Shown: positions 33,863 to 47,700, counted from the stretch's first letter. The stretch: 64,000 bases of DNA from Acheta domesticus (GCA_031308135.1 JAHLJT010009436.1:118980678-119044677), one strand, 5' to 3'. Translations and numbers: made by a program. The notes: a model not told the origin generated them from the sequence alone.

Positions 33863-34764
33863 ATAAAATTCATTACAATAAAACACAACACACTCGCCAA
33901 TAAAAACACTAAATTAATAATTTGAATATATTAGGCCTTATAATTTGAAATAAAATGCATTTTAAATCAGTAAAATCTAGAGTAAGTAAATATTGTGCAT
34001 TTAAAATAAAGATTACCATATGAACCCATTGCAGTCCCATTTTTAAACTTGCACCATCTGTTTGGAAATATACAAGGATTATTATAGAATTTTTTCAATT
34101 TTTTTGAAGATGAGCATTTTGAAAAAACTCAAAATCAAAATTTTAAATTCAAATTTGAAAAACTTTTTGAACGCAACCTCTATTGAGTTGTATATCATAT
34201 AAAAGGCCATAAAGAAAGCTGCAAAGTGACACCTGTTTCAGCTCTCTATCTTCATTTGGTGAGGTTCTACATCAATTTAAAAAATTTCGGGAAGCCAATT
34301 TTGCAAAATTTTACATGGCTGTATTTCAGAAACGGGTGGAAATATTTTACTCAGACTTTGTAGTTTTCTTATTCTTCATTCATACTACTTATGTGTCAAA
34401 TTTCATCTGAATCTAAAATGGTGAGGTAAAATTTTAATTAAAACTGTGTTGATTTAATATGGAATGACCCATATTCATTATCCTCGCGCCCTCACGGACC
34501 GACCCGACTTTGCACGAGGCATGACGAGCGCCTGCACCTTCGAAGAACGAAGCTTCGCTGACGTCACGAGACGAATTTACACACCGTTTTGAAAACATTG
34601 ATTGTTAAACCAGTAGTACGTAGCTCAGAATCTGAGTTGAGTTAACAGTTTTGCTCTGGCCATAAGGAAAGAATATTTTAAATATAGAAAGGATTTTTCT
34701 GTTCTTTGCTTAGGGGAATGACTCATTCCCTTCATTCCATGGAATGCACGCCACTGCTCTTTTC

Positions 34765-37198
34765 TACTTTTCTGTGATTAAATTCTGAATTTATCTCTTG
34801 ACCTCTTCTTCTTCCTGCTCTGTCGAACTGACAGGCTTCAGAGTACAATCTTGCTTTTTGTTAGACTCTTAAGGTACCAAAATGCAAAATACCGTATTGT
34901 TTTTATTTTACAAGACGAAAATTTGGGGGCACGCACTAGGAACCTTTGGAGGGGGGACTCTGGTTAGGCACCAGCGTGTTTATATTTGAAATGCCAATAA
35001 CTTTTTTATGAAGCAAGTAAAATAAATTACATCAACAGCTTATAATGTCACCTTCGAAATAATGTAATGGTTAGAAGACTTGGCGATGAAGTACGTAGCG
35101 AAATTAAGCACCTGAGAATAAGCACTTGAAAAACCTTTGCTTTTCACTCTTCCCACTAATGGCCGACTGTCCGGCAACAAGTGAAAATAAAGACACCACC
35201 GCTTGACTGGGCTTCCTATTTGCAAAGAACTAGGTACTATTTTAGTACGTTTCCAATAGCCAACATCACTGTACAGAGCTGTAAATCAAGGTGCTCGCAT
35301 TAGGAACCTGGCCCTGGGTTTGGGTACTTTCCTGTCCTATTTTCCAATTATCGAAGCTCTCTTCAATAAATGTAGATGGAGTTTTATCGGAACAATTTCG
35401 AAAGAAAAGCAAAATAAACTAACTTTACTCAGTGAGTAGCAGAGACATGTTCTTTTGTGCATCAATTTATGAACCTTTGAAAAGTAAGAATTTGGCAAAA
35501 TCTCGTTTTAATTTCACTTTGACAGTATTATTTTGACAAAGTAAAATCCTTGGACGGCCATTGTTCCAAATCCGTAGAGAATTGCTACATTCACGATTTT
35601 CGTGAACCTCTGTTTGGTTTTTAACTTGAGAATTTTCGTCCTCAGTGATTGAAAGGTTCTGTTATTTTCTGATGAAACTAAATTTGAAGTCTACGGTACT
35701 GAAATTTTATTTGAAACATCTGAAGATTTTTCGGATGTTTGCAGAAAAACGTAGTAAACTTTTCCCCTTGTGATTGTATTAATTTCTCCTTCTCATTTCT
35801 TTTAGTAGATCTGGAAGGATAGCGTCGCCCGATATTTCTCTCATGACTTACTATCTTAATCTAAGAAGAAAAAATCCATACACATTTCTATTCATTTTTA
35901 ATGTTAATGCATTAAATGCATGATTTAAATGCATAACATTTTCAATTTTCGCAGGGGTATGGAAAATTGTATTACTGACTCAAAAATACTATTTTTCTGG
36001 TAATATAATTTCTTGAAACGTAATTATTGAAATAATGCAATATAAAAGTGAAAAATATGAAATTAGTTATCAACAACTTCTATCTTCAACCTCTACCGGC
36101 TAATCTAAACGAAGCACTTCATGTAGATGCTTATTCTCTCGTTAAGATGAAAAATGACTCCCTTTTCTACACGTTCTATTTGAAAAAATTTTGTTGTAAG
36201 CATTTAAAATATTTTAATACACTTTAGAAAAAGTATTTATAAGAATATAAAACATTGACATACATGTGTACATGATTCGATTTAACTCTTTGACTGCCCC
36301 AGCCTAATCCTTCCTGCATTTCATTCGCGCGGAACAGTGCGATTGCAATGCAGGCGTTTATTTGCCTTTGTGATTTGTTGTGTAAGTATTCCCGAAAAAG
36401 GTCTTTCATGGTGATCGGTCACGTTCGGCCGTTAATGTTTTATCGGAAAGCGAGAAATGCGAACTTCCACAGAAGTCAGTGGCGTTTGACATCATTATGC
36501 TTATGGAAATGTAAATATCAAAACATACTTTATAAATCTGAATGAAAATACAAGCGAATAAGATATGATAGTTGCAAATAGTAGGGTGTTCATGATGAAT
36601 TATGTGGAATGTATACTCTCCGGGCATAGCAATAGTGGCGCCCCTCGTGGGATGGACGTGGAACTAGACATAAGACGCGCGCCTAAATTTTAAACGAATA
36701 AAAAAGCAATTTTCATTTAATAAAAACATTTAATTTTGAGATTTTGATTGATAAGTTCTTATTTGATTTGGGCATATAAATTTAATCAACACATAACAAA
36801 GTTAACAGCAGATCCGATAATTTGTTATTTTACTATAATACCTTAATAAAGCACATATTCATATGTGATTGTATTAAAAGTGAAAGTGATAAAATCAATA
36901 TCGTAATTAAAATGATGCGAATAAAGCTTCAATACTTAAAGATACATTTACGACATATATACGAACAATAAAGAATCAGATGATTCTTTTCTGATTTGAA
37001 TGTATGCAGTAACAATACATTCAAACCATATACAGTCATATAGAGTTTTTACTGTTTTTTGACAAATAAATAAATAAATAAATAAATAAACCAATAAATC
37101 TCAAACGGTTGCATTTTCAAACAAAAACAATGCCGGTAGTCAACATTTAAAGTTAAATGTTAACATCTTTTCTATATCTTTTTGTTTCCATCCTTTTT
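34765..37198. other. Unassigned AT-rich sequence
   Basis: About 2.4 kb without a recognisable gene or element end. A short GC-rich patch at 36610-36690 and an (AATA)n microsatellite at 37064-37091. All open frames are short and motif-free. Confidence 0.4.
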
Positions 37199-37297
37199 AC
37201 TTTGCAGTTTATATACGTATATATAGAGTAATATACATAGAATAGGGAAAGTTATGTAAAGCTGCGCGAAAAAAAAAGGTGGATTTTCAGCAGAAAA

Positions 37298-38310
37298 CAA
37301 GTGGTGCTACAGAATAGCACAGACTTTCCCATATTAGTTTTCTGTTTCCTTTGGGGTCCGCTAGCTATTCAGTCTTGCCAAATACTCTTGCCAGCTTCCA
37401 TCTATCGCCCACTGAAGTACATTTTTTGGACATGGAAATATGCATATTAATGGTGTGAGAGCTCTTTCAAAAAAATTGCATTTGTGTAATTTTGAAAAAA
37501 AAATGTGGATCATTTTCTGAGAAATTGGCGATTGAGCGTTTCTCAAAATGCGGAATTTTGAGCTAGTTTTCACAGAAAATGATTGAGTTCTCGAGAAGCA
37601 TTGTGTGACAATATTTAAAGCAAATGTACACTCGTAAATATAATAATATGATCAAATCGCGGCTAATATAAATATTAGCGACGTGAGAGACAAGTATATT
37701 TTTGTAATTTTTGGAACAACAAAACAAAAGAGCAATTTGACGTTTGTGTCACGTCATAGAGGACATTTAGCAATATCCCTACCAAATAAAGAAAACATTT
37801 GGAGTCGTTTTTGAGAAAATCTTGTTTTTGTAATTTTTTAAAATTGCAAATATTTTACTCAATATTGCCAGAAAATTACAAAAATTTTCAAAAAAAATAT
37901 ATTGAAAGAACTCACTTTGGAGAACAAATTTTGTTTGGAGGAAAAATCTCTATCATCAATTTTGTAGTTGTAGGATGACGCCGAAAAAAAATCAAACTTT
38001 TCCAATTTTCGAAAATTCAGAGTGAACCGTTAAAATCGGACCTATGGTACCTTAATAAGTGTATTTTACTCTATTCTCATAAGAAATTCAAAGAAAAAAA
38101 TTGGAGCCATTTTTGAGAAAAATTTGAAAATGTCTGGGGGCTTCATGTAAAGTACCCCCAAATTTTGAAGAATCTTTTTCAAAATCTCAAAGATTTGACA
38201 AGAACTAGATCGGCTGGGGAATATCCATTTTGAAAGAAATCGTACGTATGGTTTAGGCGCTAGCAGTGTTCACAGACGGACGGACAGACGGACGTTTTCC
38301 TTTCAATTGG
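37298..38310 (-). mobile_element. Element A copy nested in reverse orientation
   Basis: The inverted 3' terminus (CAAGTGGTGCTACAGAATAGC, at 37298) and body modules run to the GACGGACGGACAGACGGACG tract (about 38275-38294) and TTTCAATTGG. The 5' terminal part is missing; unrelated AT-rich sequence (38311-38850) follows. Confidence 0.6.
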
Positions 38311-38850
38311 TATTATTTACAAAAGAAATGAATATATTTGTTCAGAAAGAAAAATTAAGCGAGAAATAAAAAAGCACCCAATTTACACAATTCGACTGCT
38401 TTTTTATTTCACGCTTAATTTTTCTGTCTGAGCAAATATACTAATTTCTTTTGAAAATAATAAAAAATGTACATGTTTCTGGAGTGTTTCTATGCTTCCA
38501 TAATGCAAATGTTTGCCTAGAAATAATTTTTTCAAACTAACTTTTGAGTGCTCATTGCGGCTCAACCATTCGGAATATCCACGTAGTTTATTAGACAAAA
38601 TATGCTTAGAATTAATTGTCTTAAGAGCTTATTTTCGAAGTTTCGACGTTTCGTTCCCAGAGACCCTGTATAAAATATAGATACTCTTATGTAACCAATA
38701 GTAACTAGAATGACCCACAGAAAATAGAAAATCTTTGCTTACGCTTATGGTGGACATTGTGAATAATTCAGTCTATCACTTATGTTAAAGTTTATGTCTA
38801 TGCTTTATGCTTATGTTTACGTCTGCATTGTGAATGGGCCTTAAAAGTCC
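38311..38850. other. Unassigned sequence between two parts of element A
   Basis: Contains a short inverted pair (GAAAGAAAAATTAAGCG near 38346 and CGCTTAATTTTTCTG near 38412) but no recognisable element or gene. Confidence 0.35.
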
Positions 38851-40391
38851 TTTAACACGTGGTGTAACCAGAATCCATGTTTTGTGAGTTCTTGGTGCCA
38901 AAAAATCGATTGACGAAAAACGTCAGTCCGTCCATATGTCTGCCTGTCCTGGTGTTTGTAAACAACAATAGCGACTAAACTATGTGTAGTATTTTTTGCA
39001 ACTTGAAGAAACTCCTGCCGATCTGGCATGAATCGAAGATCTGTGATTTTGAAAAATATTAATTTTCATATTCAACTTTTGGGGGAACTTTACATGAACC
39101 CCTTGGGACATTTTCAAATTTTTTCTCAAAAATGGCTCCAATTGTTTTCTTTAAATTTCTTGTAAGAAGTATGTGAATTGTCTTTATAATGATGCCATAA
39201 GTACGATTTTCACTGATAACTGGATTTTTTATAACTGCAAAAGTTTGCATTTTTTTCGACGACTTCCTACAGCTATAAATTTGACGATAGGAATTTTTCC
39301 TTCAAATGAAATTTATTGTCCATAATTAATTCTTCCATTAAGGTCATGTAATGATGAATTTACTCTATGAGATGACACAAACATTAGTTTATACTTCTGT
39401 TTTTTCAATAATTACAAAAATGTATTTTTTACTTGTCCCTCACGTCGTTAATATTTCCATTAGCGACGATTTGTTCACATTATTATATTTATGAGTACTT
39501 GTGCTTTAAAAAAATGTCAAGTAGTGTTTCTCGAAAACTCAACGATTTTCTGTTAAAAATAGCTCCGAATTCCGCATTTTCAGAAATGCTCAAACGTGAC
39601 TTTCTCTAAAATACTGCCAAATTGTTTTCTTAAACTTTTCGAACTTATAGTGCTAACTGCACTCTTTAATACGAGGTAAAGTTCATTTTGGGTGGTTTTT
39701 TTTTGTGGTTTAAAAATTACACAAATGTAATTTTTTCGAAAAATCTCTCACATCGTTTATAAGCACATTTCCAGCAGTTTGTAAACACTATTGACATTGT
39801 GAGTTAATTTGCTTCAAATGATTTCCAATGAAGTTTTCCGAAAACGCATTTTTTTTGTGAAAAAGAGCTTTAATGTTCGAATTTATAGTAACGCTTAAGT
39901 CATTTTCTTTAAAAAAAGACTCCGAATTTTTCAAAGAAAAATTGCCGTTTTGGACAAGATTTTAATATTCTTAAAATAATATTAGTAAGTATTAATATTA
40001 GTAATTTGTAAACATTCTTGTATTTGTGAGTGTAAGTGCTTCAATTTACTTCAAATGAAGTTTTATGAATACTTAAAAATTTTCTGTGAAAAAGAGCTTC
40101 AAATTTCGAATGTTCAGTAGCGCTTAAATGCCATTTTCTTAAAAACCGCTCCACATTTTTAAAAGAAAATTGCCATTTAGAACGTGGTTTTAGTGTTCTT
40201 TAATAGTCTTAAAATAATATTTCCGTTCTACTATTAGGAAAACTTAAAATTAAGAATATGCCAAAAAACGTAATTTGGGCGGCGATACATGGCAGCTGGC
40301 AAGAGTATGTGGCAATTCCGAATAGCTAGCTCAGACCCAAGGAAACAGAAACCAAATACGGGAAGTCCGTGCCATTCTGTTGCAGTACTAA

Positions 40392-42675
40392 TTTAAATTA
40401 CACAACGATAAGCTAAACCATTGGTGTAAACAAATCTAACATATGTATTGCTTGGCAGAAAATATCGAAAATGAATTTAGTTTGTAGTTAGAAATAGGTA
40501 GGACAAATGCCATACATTTTTATAATTGTGACAATATAAAGTAAATCAGCTTTAATTTCGCAGGAGGTAAGTTAAATTAAAAGTTAAGAAGACATATGTC
40601 TCAGACATTATGGTATTTGGTATGTATGAATTTTTGAAATTATTATGTAAAATATATTTGTAATTTATTCTTAATATTTTGTGTTAAATCAAATTTTGTA
40701 TCCTTTGGAAAAAGAACGTTAAAAAACTCTGAAAAACTCTGAAAATTGCTCTAAAAAGTCTGAAAAGGGTCCAATTTAAAGAGCATTTCAGTTTTTGTAG
40801 AATTTCTTCGGGAAAATTCTGAAAAACTTTGAAAATCTCTGAAAAAGTCTGAAATATTCTAAAAAAGACTGAAAATGTAATTATTTCGGAAATTTTCAGA
40901 ATTTTTTCTTAGTTTGCTTTAGAATTTTTTCAGAATTTTTCATGCAAAAGTTCACCAAAACTCTTAAAAACTCTGAAATGCCGTTTAAATCCTAGCCTCT
41001 TCAGACTTTTTCAAAGCAATTTTCATAGCTTTTGCAGACCAATTTTCAGAATTTTGTAACAAACTGTAGTGGCGAACGTTCTTTTCCAAATTGAAGCGTA
41101 TTAAGAGTGAAATAAGAGCCACTAAGTGGCAAACACAACTGAAGAATCTGTCTTTGATGAATATCGAATACGATCTGCTCAAAAAAGTGTTACAATGAGA
41201 ATAATCGACGAGTTTTATACTACAATATTGTGAAAACTTTTAATTATGTAAACAAAGTTCAATCAAAATTGAAAATTAATCACTTCATTTTATTAAATTT
41301 GATAATTTAATATTTTGAAAAATTAATATATTTATTTCAATTTTGATTGCAATATTTAAACATTTTGTATCAACGTGAAAATTTTCAATTGATTTCGTTT
41401 ATATCTGTTAAATATCTTCCGATAACACTTCAAATAATGGATTATTTTGAATAAAGATATTTGTTTTCAAACTGTCAGTAATTATAAATAAAAAGAACAA
41501 TTTTTCGTTTAAACTGTATTCTGAATTATTTTTGTAGACATCAAAATCATCTTTTCCACATAGAAAATGCACAAATGTCCCAATATTGACCTACAACTTG
41601 GCTCACAGTTCTGGTAACTGGATTAAAATATTTATATACGTTAATTTCAGTCGTTTTTCACAGTATATAGTATTGTCTCAACGTTAATTAACAAAGCTAT
41701 GTTTAGCTAAGGATCGAATAAAAAAATTATCGGAAATCGGTTAAAGTTCTTTCATATACCACGCACTTAACTACGGCTTAAAAATAAAAAATAATAATAA
41801 CAGGGCCCCACATGATAAAAGTGCTACAGGTCCGCAGGTCGTTAAACCGACCCTGGGAAATTCTGTGCCATTCTGTAGCACCACTGATTTACAATAAGTT
41901 GACAAAATTCATAACAGCAAAACTTTTTTTTCACTAGAGAGACATTTTTAAATGCTATGCCTTGGAAAGCGACGGGACCCCCAAAAACGCGGGGCCTTTA
42001 GAACATGCTACATCACGCTACATCATGAACAATGAGACGGAGTTCTTAGAAAATCCAACTGCAGACTGGCGGTGAGGACTGCCATGGTCGCATTCCAATC
42101 AGATATTTCCTGAAGGCTAGCAACTGGAGGACGGGAAATTAGAATTTGCAAAATTACGCTAAACTACTCAATTTTTTTTAAACAGATTTTATTTACCAAA
42201 AAATCTCTTATCAAATTGTACAAAAAATTGTATTTTTGGAGGGTTAATTTTGTTGTTGTTTGCAATTTCCAAAAATATATGGAGTTCGCCTGAAAATGGG
42301 ACCAGCCCCAATTTCCTTGGCTTTTTCATACGAGGAAAAAATTAAAGGAAAAAAGATGAAGACATTTTTGGAATACAATTGTTAAAAAAGTCGAGATATT
42401 AAAAAAGGTTTCAATATTGTCTACGTTCGTACAATATTACGGTATTCAAATTTTCAATTATATTACATTTAAAACGTATTTTTAAGAGAGAAAACCTAAT
42501 TGGGCTAATTTCAATTAAGGTTTGCGGGTTGCTTGAAAGAAAGTACATCAATACATTGCGAATGCAAATACGTTCCTTCCAACACCGAAAAAAAATTGAT
42601 TATTAAATAGGTTTAAATCATTACTAAATTATTAGTTTGTAAACATATAACAAAAGCCCGTATGTAAGAAACGAA
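40392..42675. other. AT-rich region with a degenerate CTGAAAA tandem array
   Basis: From about 40715 to 41060 the phrases ACTCTGAAAA, GTCTGAAAA and TTTTCAGAATTTT recur in both orientations as a degenerate short-period array. A lone element A 3' terminus (TGTAGCACCACTGA, ending 41887) occurs without its body. No gene recognised. Confidence 0.45.
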
Positions 42676-45600
42676 CTAATGGTGCTACAGAATTGCACCG
42701 ACTTTCTTGTATTAATCTCCTTTGTAATTTCGTTGGTGTGAACTAGCTTTATGGTCTTGCTCCATCCTCATTCCATCTGCCATCTATCGCGGCCCAAAGT
42801 ACATCTTTTTAAATATTCTTTATTTTTAGGTTTCCTAATAGTAGAACCGAAATCTTACTTTAAGAATATTGAAGAACAGTTAAACTTTGTTATAAATGCC
42901 AATTTTCATTCAACAATTTGGAGCGGTTTTTAAGAAAATGGCGGTTAAACATTACTGGAAATTCGAAATTTGAAGCTCTTTTTCACAGGTAGTTTTTGAG
43001 TTTTCGAAAAACTTCATTCGAAGTCATTTGAAGCACTTTAAATCACAAATACATTAATGTTTCTAAATTGTTGAAAATGTTCATATTAACGGTGTCAGAG
43101 CTTTCAAAAAATTTACATTCGTGTAAGTTAAAAAATACCCCAAAATTAACTTTACGTCTTCTTAAAAAGTGCAATTATCCGTTCGAAAAGTTTCAAGAAA
43201 AAATTTGGAGCCATTTATGACAAAATGGCGTTTGAGCATTTCTGAAAATGCAGAATTTTGAGCTCATTTGCACAGAAAACTGATAAGCAAATTGCCGCTA
43301 CTATAAATATTAATGACGTGAGAGACAAGTAAAAAAAATACAGTTTTGCAACTTTTGAAAACAAAAGCACGAAAAAATAGAGCAATGTGGCGTTTTTATG
43401 CCATCTTCTAGAGTACATTTCGCACTACCCTTACCAAAAGTTTAAAGAAAAAATTTAAAGTTGTTTTCGAGAATATTTTTGTTGTATTTTTTAATTGCAA
43501 AAATTGTACGGAATATTGCGTGAAAACTACTCAAATTTTCAAAAAAAGGTTTATGACCTTAATGAAAGAACTAATTATGGACAACAAATTTTATTTGAAG
43601 TAAAAATCTCTATCTTCAATTTTGAAGTTGTGAGAAGACGCCAAAAAATTCAAACTTTTGCAATTTTCAAAAATTCAGTGTTAATCGCGAAAATAGAACC
43701 TATGCCACCCTCTATTCTTACAAGAAATTTAACTAGTGGTGCTACAACAACACTTACTTTCCCGTATTAGAGGAAACAGCTAAGTAGTACTGTAATATTG
43801 CACTTTATGCGCTACTAACATCTTCGCTTGGAACTCACTACTTTCCATTGCAGTGTTGTCAGAACTATGTAAATTCTACAACTTCACAAAAATAGAATGC
43901 AAAAGTTGTGTAACCCTGTATTGGAAAAAGAAGCCTGATACCCTGGAAATATAGAAATGCCTTCCATTGGGCCATGATTAGGGAAGAATATTTTAAAACC
44001 ATGCAACAAATTCTCTACTCACTACAAATGGTACAGCATTTGGTGCAAAACTAAATATTTGCCTGCAAATATCAACATAAATTAGACAATTATAACTCCT
44101 TTTCATACAGCTCCATTAGGTCACAACAATGACACTAATTCACAAATATTCGCGAGCGCAAAGTGAATTCCATTGTTGCAGGCCCTGCATTGTCGCTATT
44201 CTGAGAGCTATTAATTCTTTTTACTTATTTCAAATATTTCAAAATAAACAATTTCTAAAATATTAATGTGTAAGTCTATAACAAAGTTCGAATGTAAGAA
44301 ACGAAGAAAGAAATAATATACAAAATTGCACATTCTAATTTACGACGCATCCAGCTGTCCGAAGCGCAGTAAATTCACAGCGGCCTATTACGTTTGTCAC
44401 AAAATTAAAGAAAAACTACTCGTATTTTGAAAAAATTAAGCATGACCGTATTTATTTTATTTATTTATTTGTCAATATTCGGAATTGCCACATACTCTTT
44501 CTTGCCAGCTACCATCTATCATCGCCAAAAGTACATTTTTTTGTCATTTTCTTAATTTTTCGGTTTCCTATTGGTAGAACAGAAACATTAATTTTAGAAT
44601 ATTAAAGAACACAAAAACCTAGCCGTAAATGGCAATTTTCTTTTAAAAATTATGTGCCGTTTAAGAGAAAATGTCGTTTTAGCACTACTAAAAATGCGAA
44701 ATTTGAAGCTCATTTTCAGAGAAAATTTTTGAGTTTTCAAAATACTTTATTTGAAGTTATTTGAAGCACTTACACTCACAAATATAATCATCTTTACAAA
44801 TTGCGGATAATGTGCATATTAAAGATGTGAGAGATCTTTCAAAAAATTTACATTTATATAATTTTTGAAAAAAACCAAAAAAAACTCAAAATAAACTTCA
44901 CGCTATACTAATGAGTGTAATTAGCACTATCCGTTACAAAAGTTTCAAGAAAAAAAATTGCAGCCATGTACGAGAAAATGACGTTTGAGCATTTCTGAGA
45001 ATGCCCAAATTTGAGCTACTTTTCACAGAAAACGGTAGTGTTTTCGAGAAACTTTACTTGACATTATTTAAAGCATATATAAAGTAAATATAATAATGTA
45101 AAAAAATCGCCGATAATGTAAATATTAACGACGTGAGAGACAAGTACAAAAATTTACATTTTTGTAATTTTTGAAAAAACCAACCGATAGACCAAAATGG
45201 CTTGTATGTCATTGACAGAGTACATTTACCACTATCCCTACCAAAAGTTTAAAGAAAAAATTTGGAGCCGTTTTTGAGAAAATTTTGTTTTTGTAATTTT
45301 TTAAAATTGCACATATTGCACGCAATATTGCACGAAAACTACCAAAATTGTGAAAAACATTTACATGACCTTTATTAAAGAACTCAATATGCAGAACAAA
45401 TTTTATTTGAAGAAAAAATCTCTATCTTCAATTTTGTAGTTGGAGAAAGACGCCGAAAAAAATTCAAACTTTCACAATTTTCGAAAATTCAGAGCTGTAC
45501 GTGAAAATCGGACCTATGCCATGTTAAAAAGTGTATTTTCCTCTATTCATACAAGAAATTTAAAGAAAAAATTTGGAGCCGTTTTTGAGAAAATGTTGAA

Positions 45601-47179
45601 AATCCCCGGGGGGCTTCATATAAAGTACCCCCAAATTTTAAAGAATCTTTTTCAAAATCACAAAGCTTCGACTAGAATCAGATCGACTGGGGAATATCAA
45701 TTTTGAAGAAAATCGACTGAACGGTTTAGGCGCTAGCGTTGACCACAGACGGAAGACGGACAGACGGACGGAATGCCGTCAATCGATTTTTAAGTATAAA
45801 GAAGCAACAAATCATAGATTTTGACCACACCACGCGTTAGGGGATTTTTTTCTTAATTTAGCAACTGGTTTTATCCACTTATTCGTTTTCACGGCCCGGC
45901 AATTAATTTTTTTCCGCCGAAAATTGGCCATTTTTTCGCGCAGCATTACATAACTTTCCCTATACTACGTATATCACTCCGTGTATACGTACGTATACGG
46001 GAAAGTAAAAATAAAATTGGAGCCGATTCTCAAAAAAAATTGAAAATGTCCGTGGGATTTCCGTGAAATGTCCGTGAAGTACCCCCAAATTTTGAAAAAT
46101 AGTTTTTCAAAATCCCCGCGCCAGATGTCGAAGCAGATCGACTGGGGAATATCTATTTTGGAAGAAATCGTACGTATTCCGTACACACACACGAAGCGTG
46201 GGAAATTCGAAGCGGGCGACTGTTTGACGCCAAAGTACACAAAAATGCTCATAGTTTCGAAAAGTGGATCAGGATCTTATTTGAAGATCAGTTTTTGATG
46301 AGCACATTTCATTAGGAAAATATTTTTCTTCACAATTGTAGTTGTAGGAAAACGCCAAAGAATTTTGGATCTGTTGCAATTTTCAGGAAACCAGAATTTT
46401 GAACAAACATGAGACCTGCACCATTCTCTTAAGCGTTCTATACGCTATCCGAGGTCAAATTTTAGTAAAAAAAATTGGTGCCGTTTTTGATACAAAAATT
46501 GTTTATTCAAAATTTAAAATTGCCTACATTTCACAGCAAAATTACGCATACTTTCGAAAAATTGTACAAGACCTTATTTTAAAATCTTTCTTTAAGGAAC
46601 AGATTTCATTAAAAAAATCTCTTTAATATTTTAGTTGTAGGAAGACGCCAAAAAAAAAAAAAATTGTACTTTTGCAATTTTCGAGAAATCAAGGTTTTTC
46701 AACGAACATGTAACCTGCACATTTGTTAAGCGTCTATTACGATCTCCGATAAGAAAATTTAATCAAACCAATTGGTGCCATTTTTTATGTTGAAAATATC
46801 CCAGGGTCTGCATGTAAAGCCCCCTCCCCCTCCAAAAAATTTAAGTATTGGTTTCAGAGTCAAGCGGCCGTCACATCAGTCCGATCGATTGGAGAATATC
46901 AATTTTGGAGGAAATCAGGGGAATGATTTAGCCGAGAACGTTGTTCAGACTATCGGACTGACGGACAGACACTTTGCCGTCAATCGATTTTTCGGTATCA
47001 AGGACCCATAAAACATGAAATCACGTGTTAGACGATTTTTTTCTAAATTTAGCAACTGGATTTATACACTTTTTCGTTACCAGGGCCCGACAAAAAGAGT
47101 TTTTCTGCCGAAAATTTGCGGCTTTCACGCATAGCATTGCATTACTTCCTCTCAACTGCGTAATAGTTAGCGAGAAAGT
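42676..47179 (-). mobile_element. Element A copy split by a second, nested A copy
   Basis: Outer copy: the inverted 3' terminus CTAATGGTGCTACAG begins at 42676 and runs to 43731 (...TTCTTACAAGAAATTTA), then resumes at 46007 (AAAAATAAAATTGGAGCCG) and ends with the inverted A2-type 5' terminus GCGAGAAAGT at 47179. The interrupted order is restored when 43733-46006 is removed. Confidence 0.65.
43733..46006 (-). mobile_element. Nested element A1 copy
   Basis: The inverted 3' terminus CTAGTGGTGCTAC starts at 43733 and the inverted 5' terminus GTATACGGGAAAGT ends at 46006. About 700 bp (43780-44470) of unrelated sequence, including an (ATTT)n run, interrupts it near the 3' end. The body from 44475 is very similar to the 28250-29709 copy, including the last 180 bp. 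Confidence 0.65.
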
Positions 47180-47700
47180 AAAAATGAAATTACAATAAAA
47201 CTGCTGTATGTTCTTGAAAATAGTATGTGGAGGAGACGGTGACTTTTGCGAGTGTGCGGAGTGGTGTATGACACCGTGATCATCGAGAAATACATGTTAC
47301 CACAGTTGAGAAATAGATGAGAACAAATTGGCCCGAGAGAGAGAGAAAAAAAGAGAAAAATAAGTGGAAAATGACACTCAGTGTAGTACCTCATCTGCGA
47401 TCTCATTATTTCGATTTGTGAACATTTTGAAATAAGCCATTATTTTTAGTATAGATGTAAATGACCTCTACAGAAAGTGTTTGAGAGGACTTACCCACTG
47501 AGATATGACGAAAAATATAGGAATAGTGATGACAATTATTCTTAAAATGATATTTGTCGGTCGACAAGCATAAGGAAAGTGTGTTACGAAAGCGTAATGT
47601 TGAAGGAAAACGTCGAGTGAGAACATTATTTCTCAGAGACGACTCCTCGAATCACGCGACGTGCCGTTTCAATTACTCGCAGAAAAAGTGACAAAATACA
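47180..47700. other. Caspase upstream flank, no gene seen
   Basis: Transition from repeats to the CpG-rich region. A purine-rich GAGAGAGAGAAAAAAAGAG tract at about 47336-47354. No coding or element signature. Confidence 0.4.

Larger units (their letters stand above)
32409..34471 (-). mobile_element. Tc1/mariner-type element with very long TIRs
   Basis: Starts TGGGTCATTCCATATTAAAT at 32409 and ends with its inverse at 34471, with TA on both sides (32407-32408, 34472-34473). The arms are inverted repeats of about 724 bp (32409-33132) and 767 bp (33705-34471), very similar along their length. The difference is mostly expansion of an ATA/AAG microsatellite in the right arm. The unique centre (about 33133-33704) encodes a Tc1-type transposase fragment on the minus strand. 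Confidence 0.85.
31295..34756. mobile_element. hAT-4 with exact TSD, carrying a nested Tc1-like element
   Basis: Termini CAGTGGCGTGC at 31295 and inverted at 34756, flanked by the identical octamer CTCTTTTC (31287-31294 and 34757-34764). hAT-4 itself is about 1.4 kb after removing the nested 32409-34471 element. No readable transposase; GC-richer segments at 32040-32230 and 34480-34600. Probably a non-autonomous derivative. Confidence 0.85.
37199..40391 (+). mobile_element. Element A copy (5' piece, nested insert, then body and 3' end)
   Basis: A degenerate 5' terminus ACTTTGCAGTTTATATACG at 37199 runs to about 37297, where a reverse A copy interrupts. Element sequence resumes near 38855 (TTTAACACGTGGTGTAACCAG), with the GTCAGTCCGTCC tract at 38923-38934, and continues through all modules to the 3' terminus GTACTAA at 40391 followed by T. 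The internal repeats are well preserved at 39390-40250. Confidence 0.6.

Noticed and set aside
33637..33925. Open frames with poly-Leu or poly-Ile/Arg around 33800
   Set aside because: Translations of the ATA/AAG microsatellite in the long TIR.
41801..41855. 55-bp segment with CAGGGCCCC and inverted CAGGGTCGG ends resembling a tiny hAT remnant
   Set aside because: Flanking octamers do not match, and the segment is too short to support a call.
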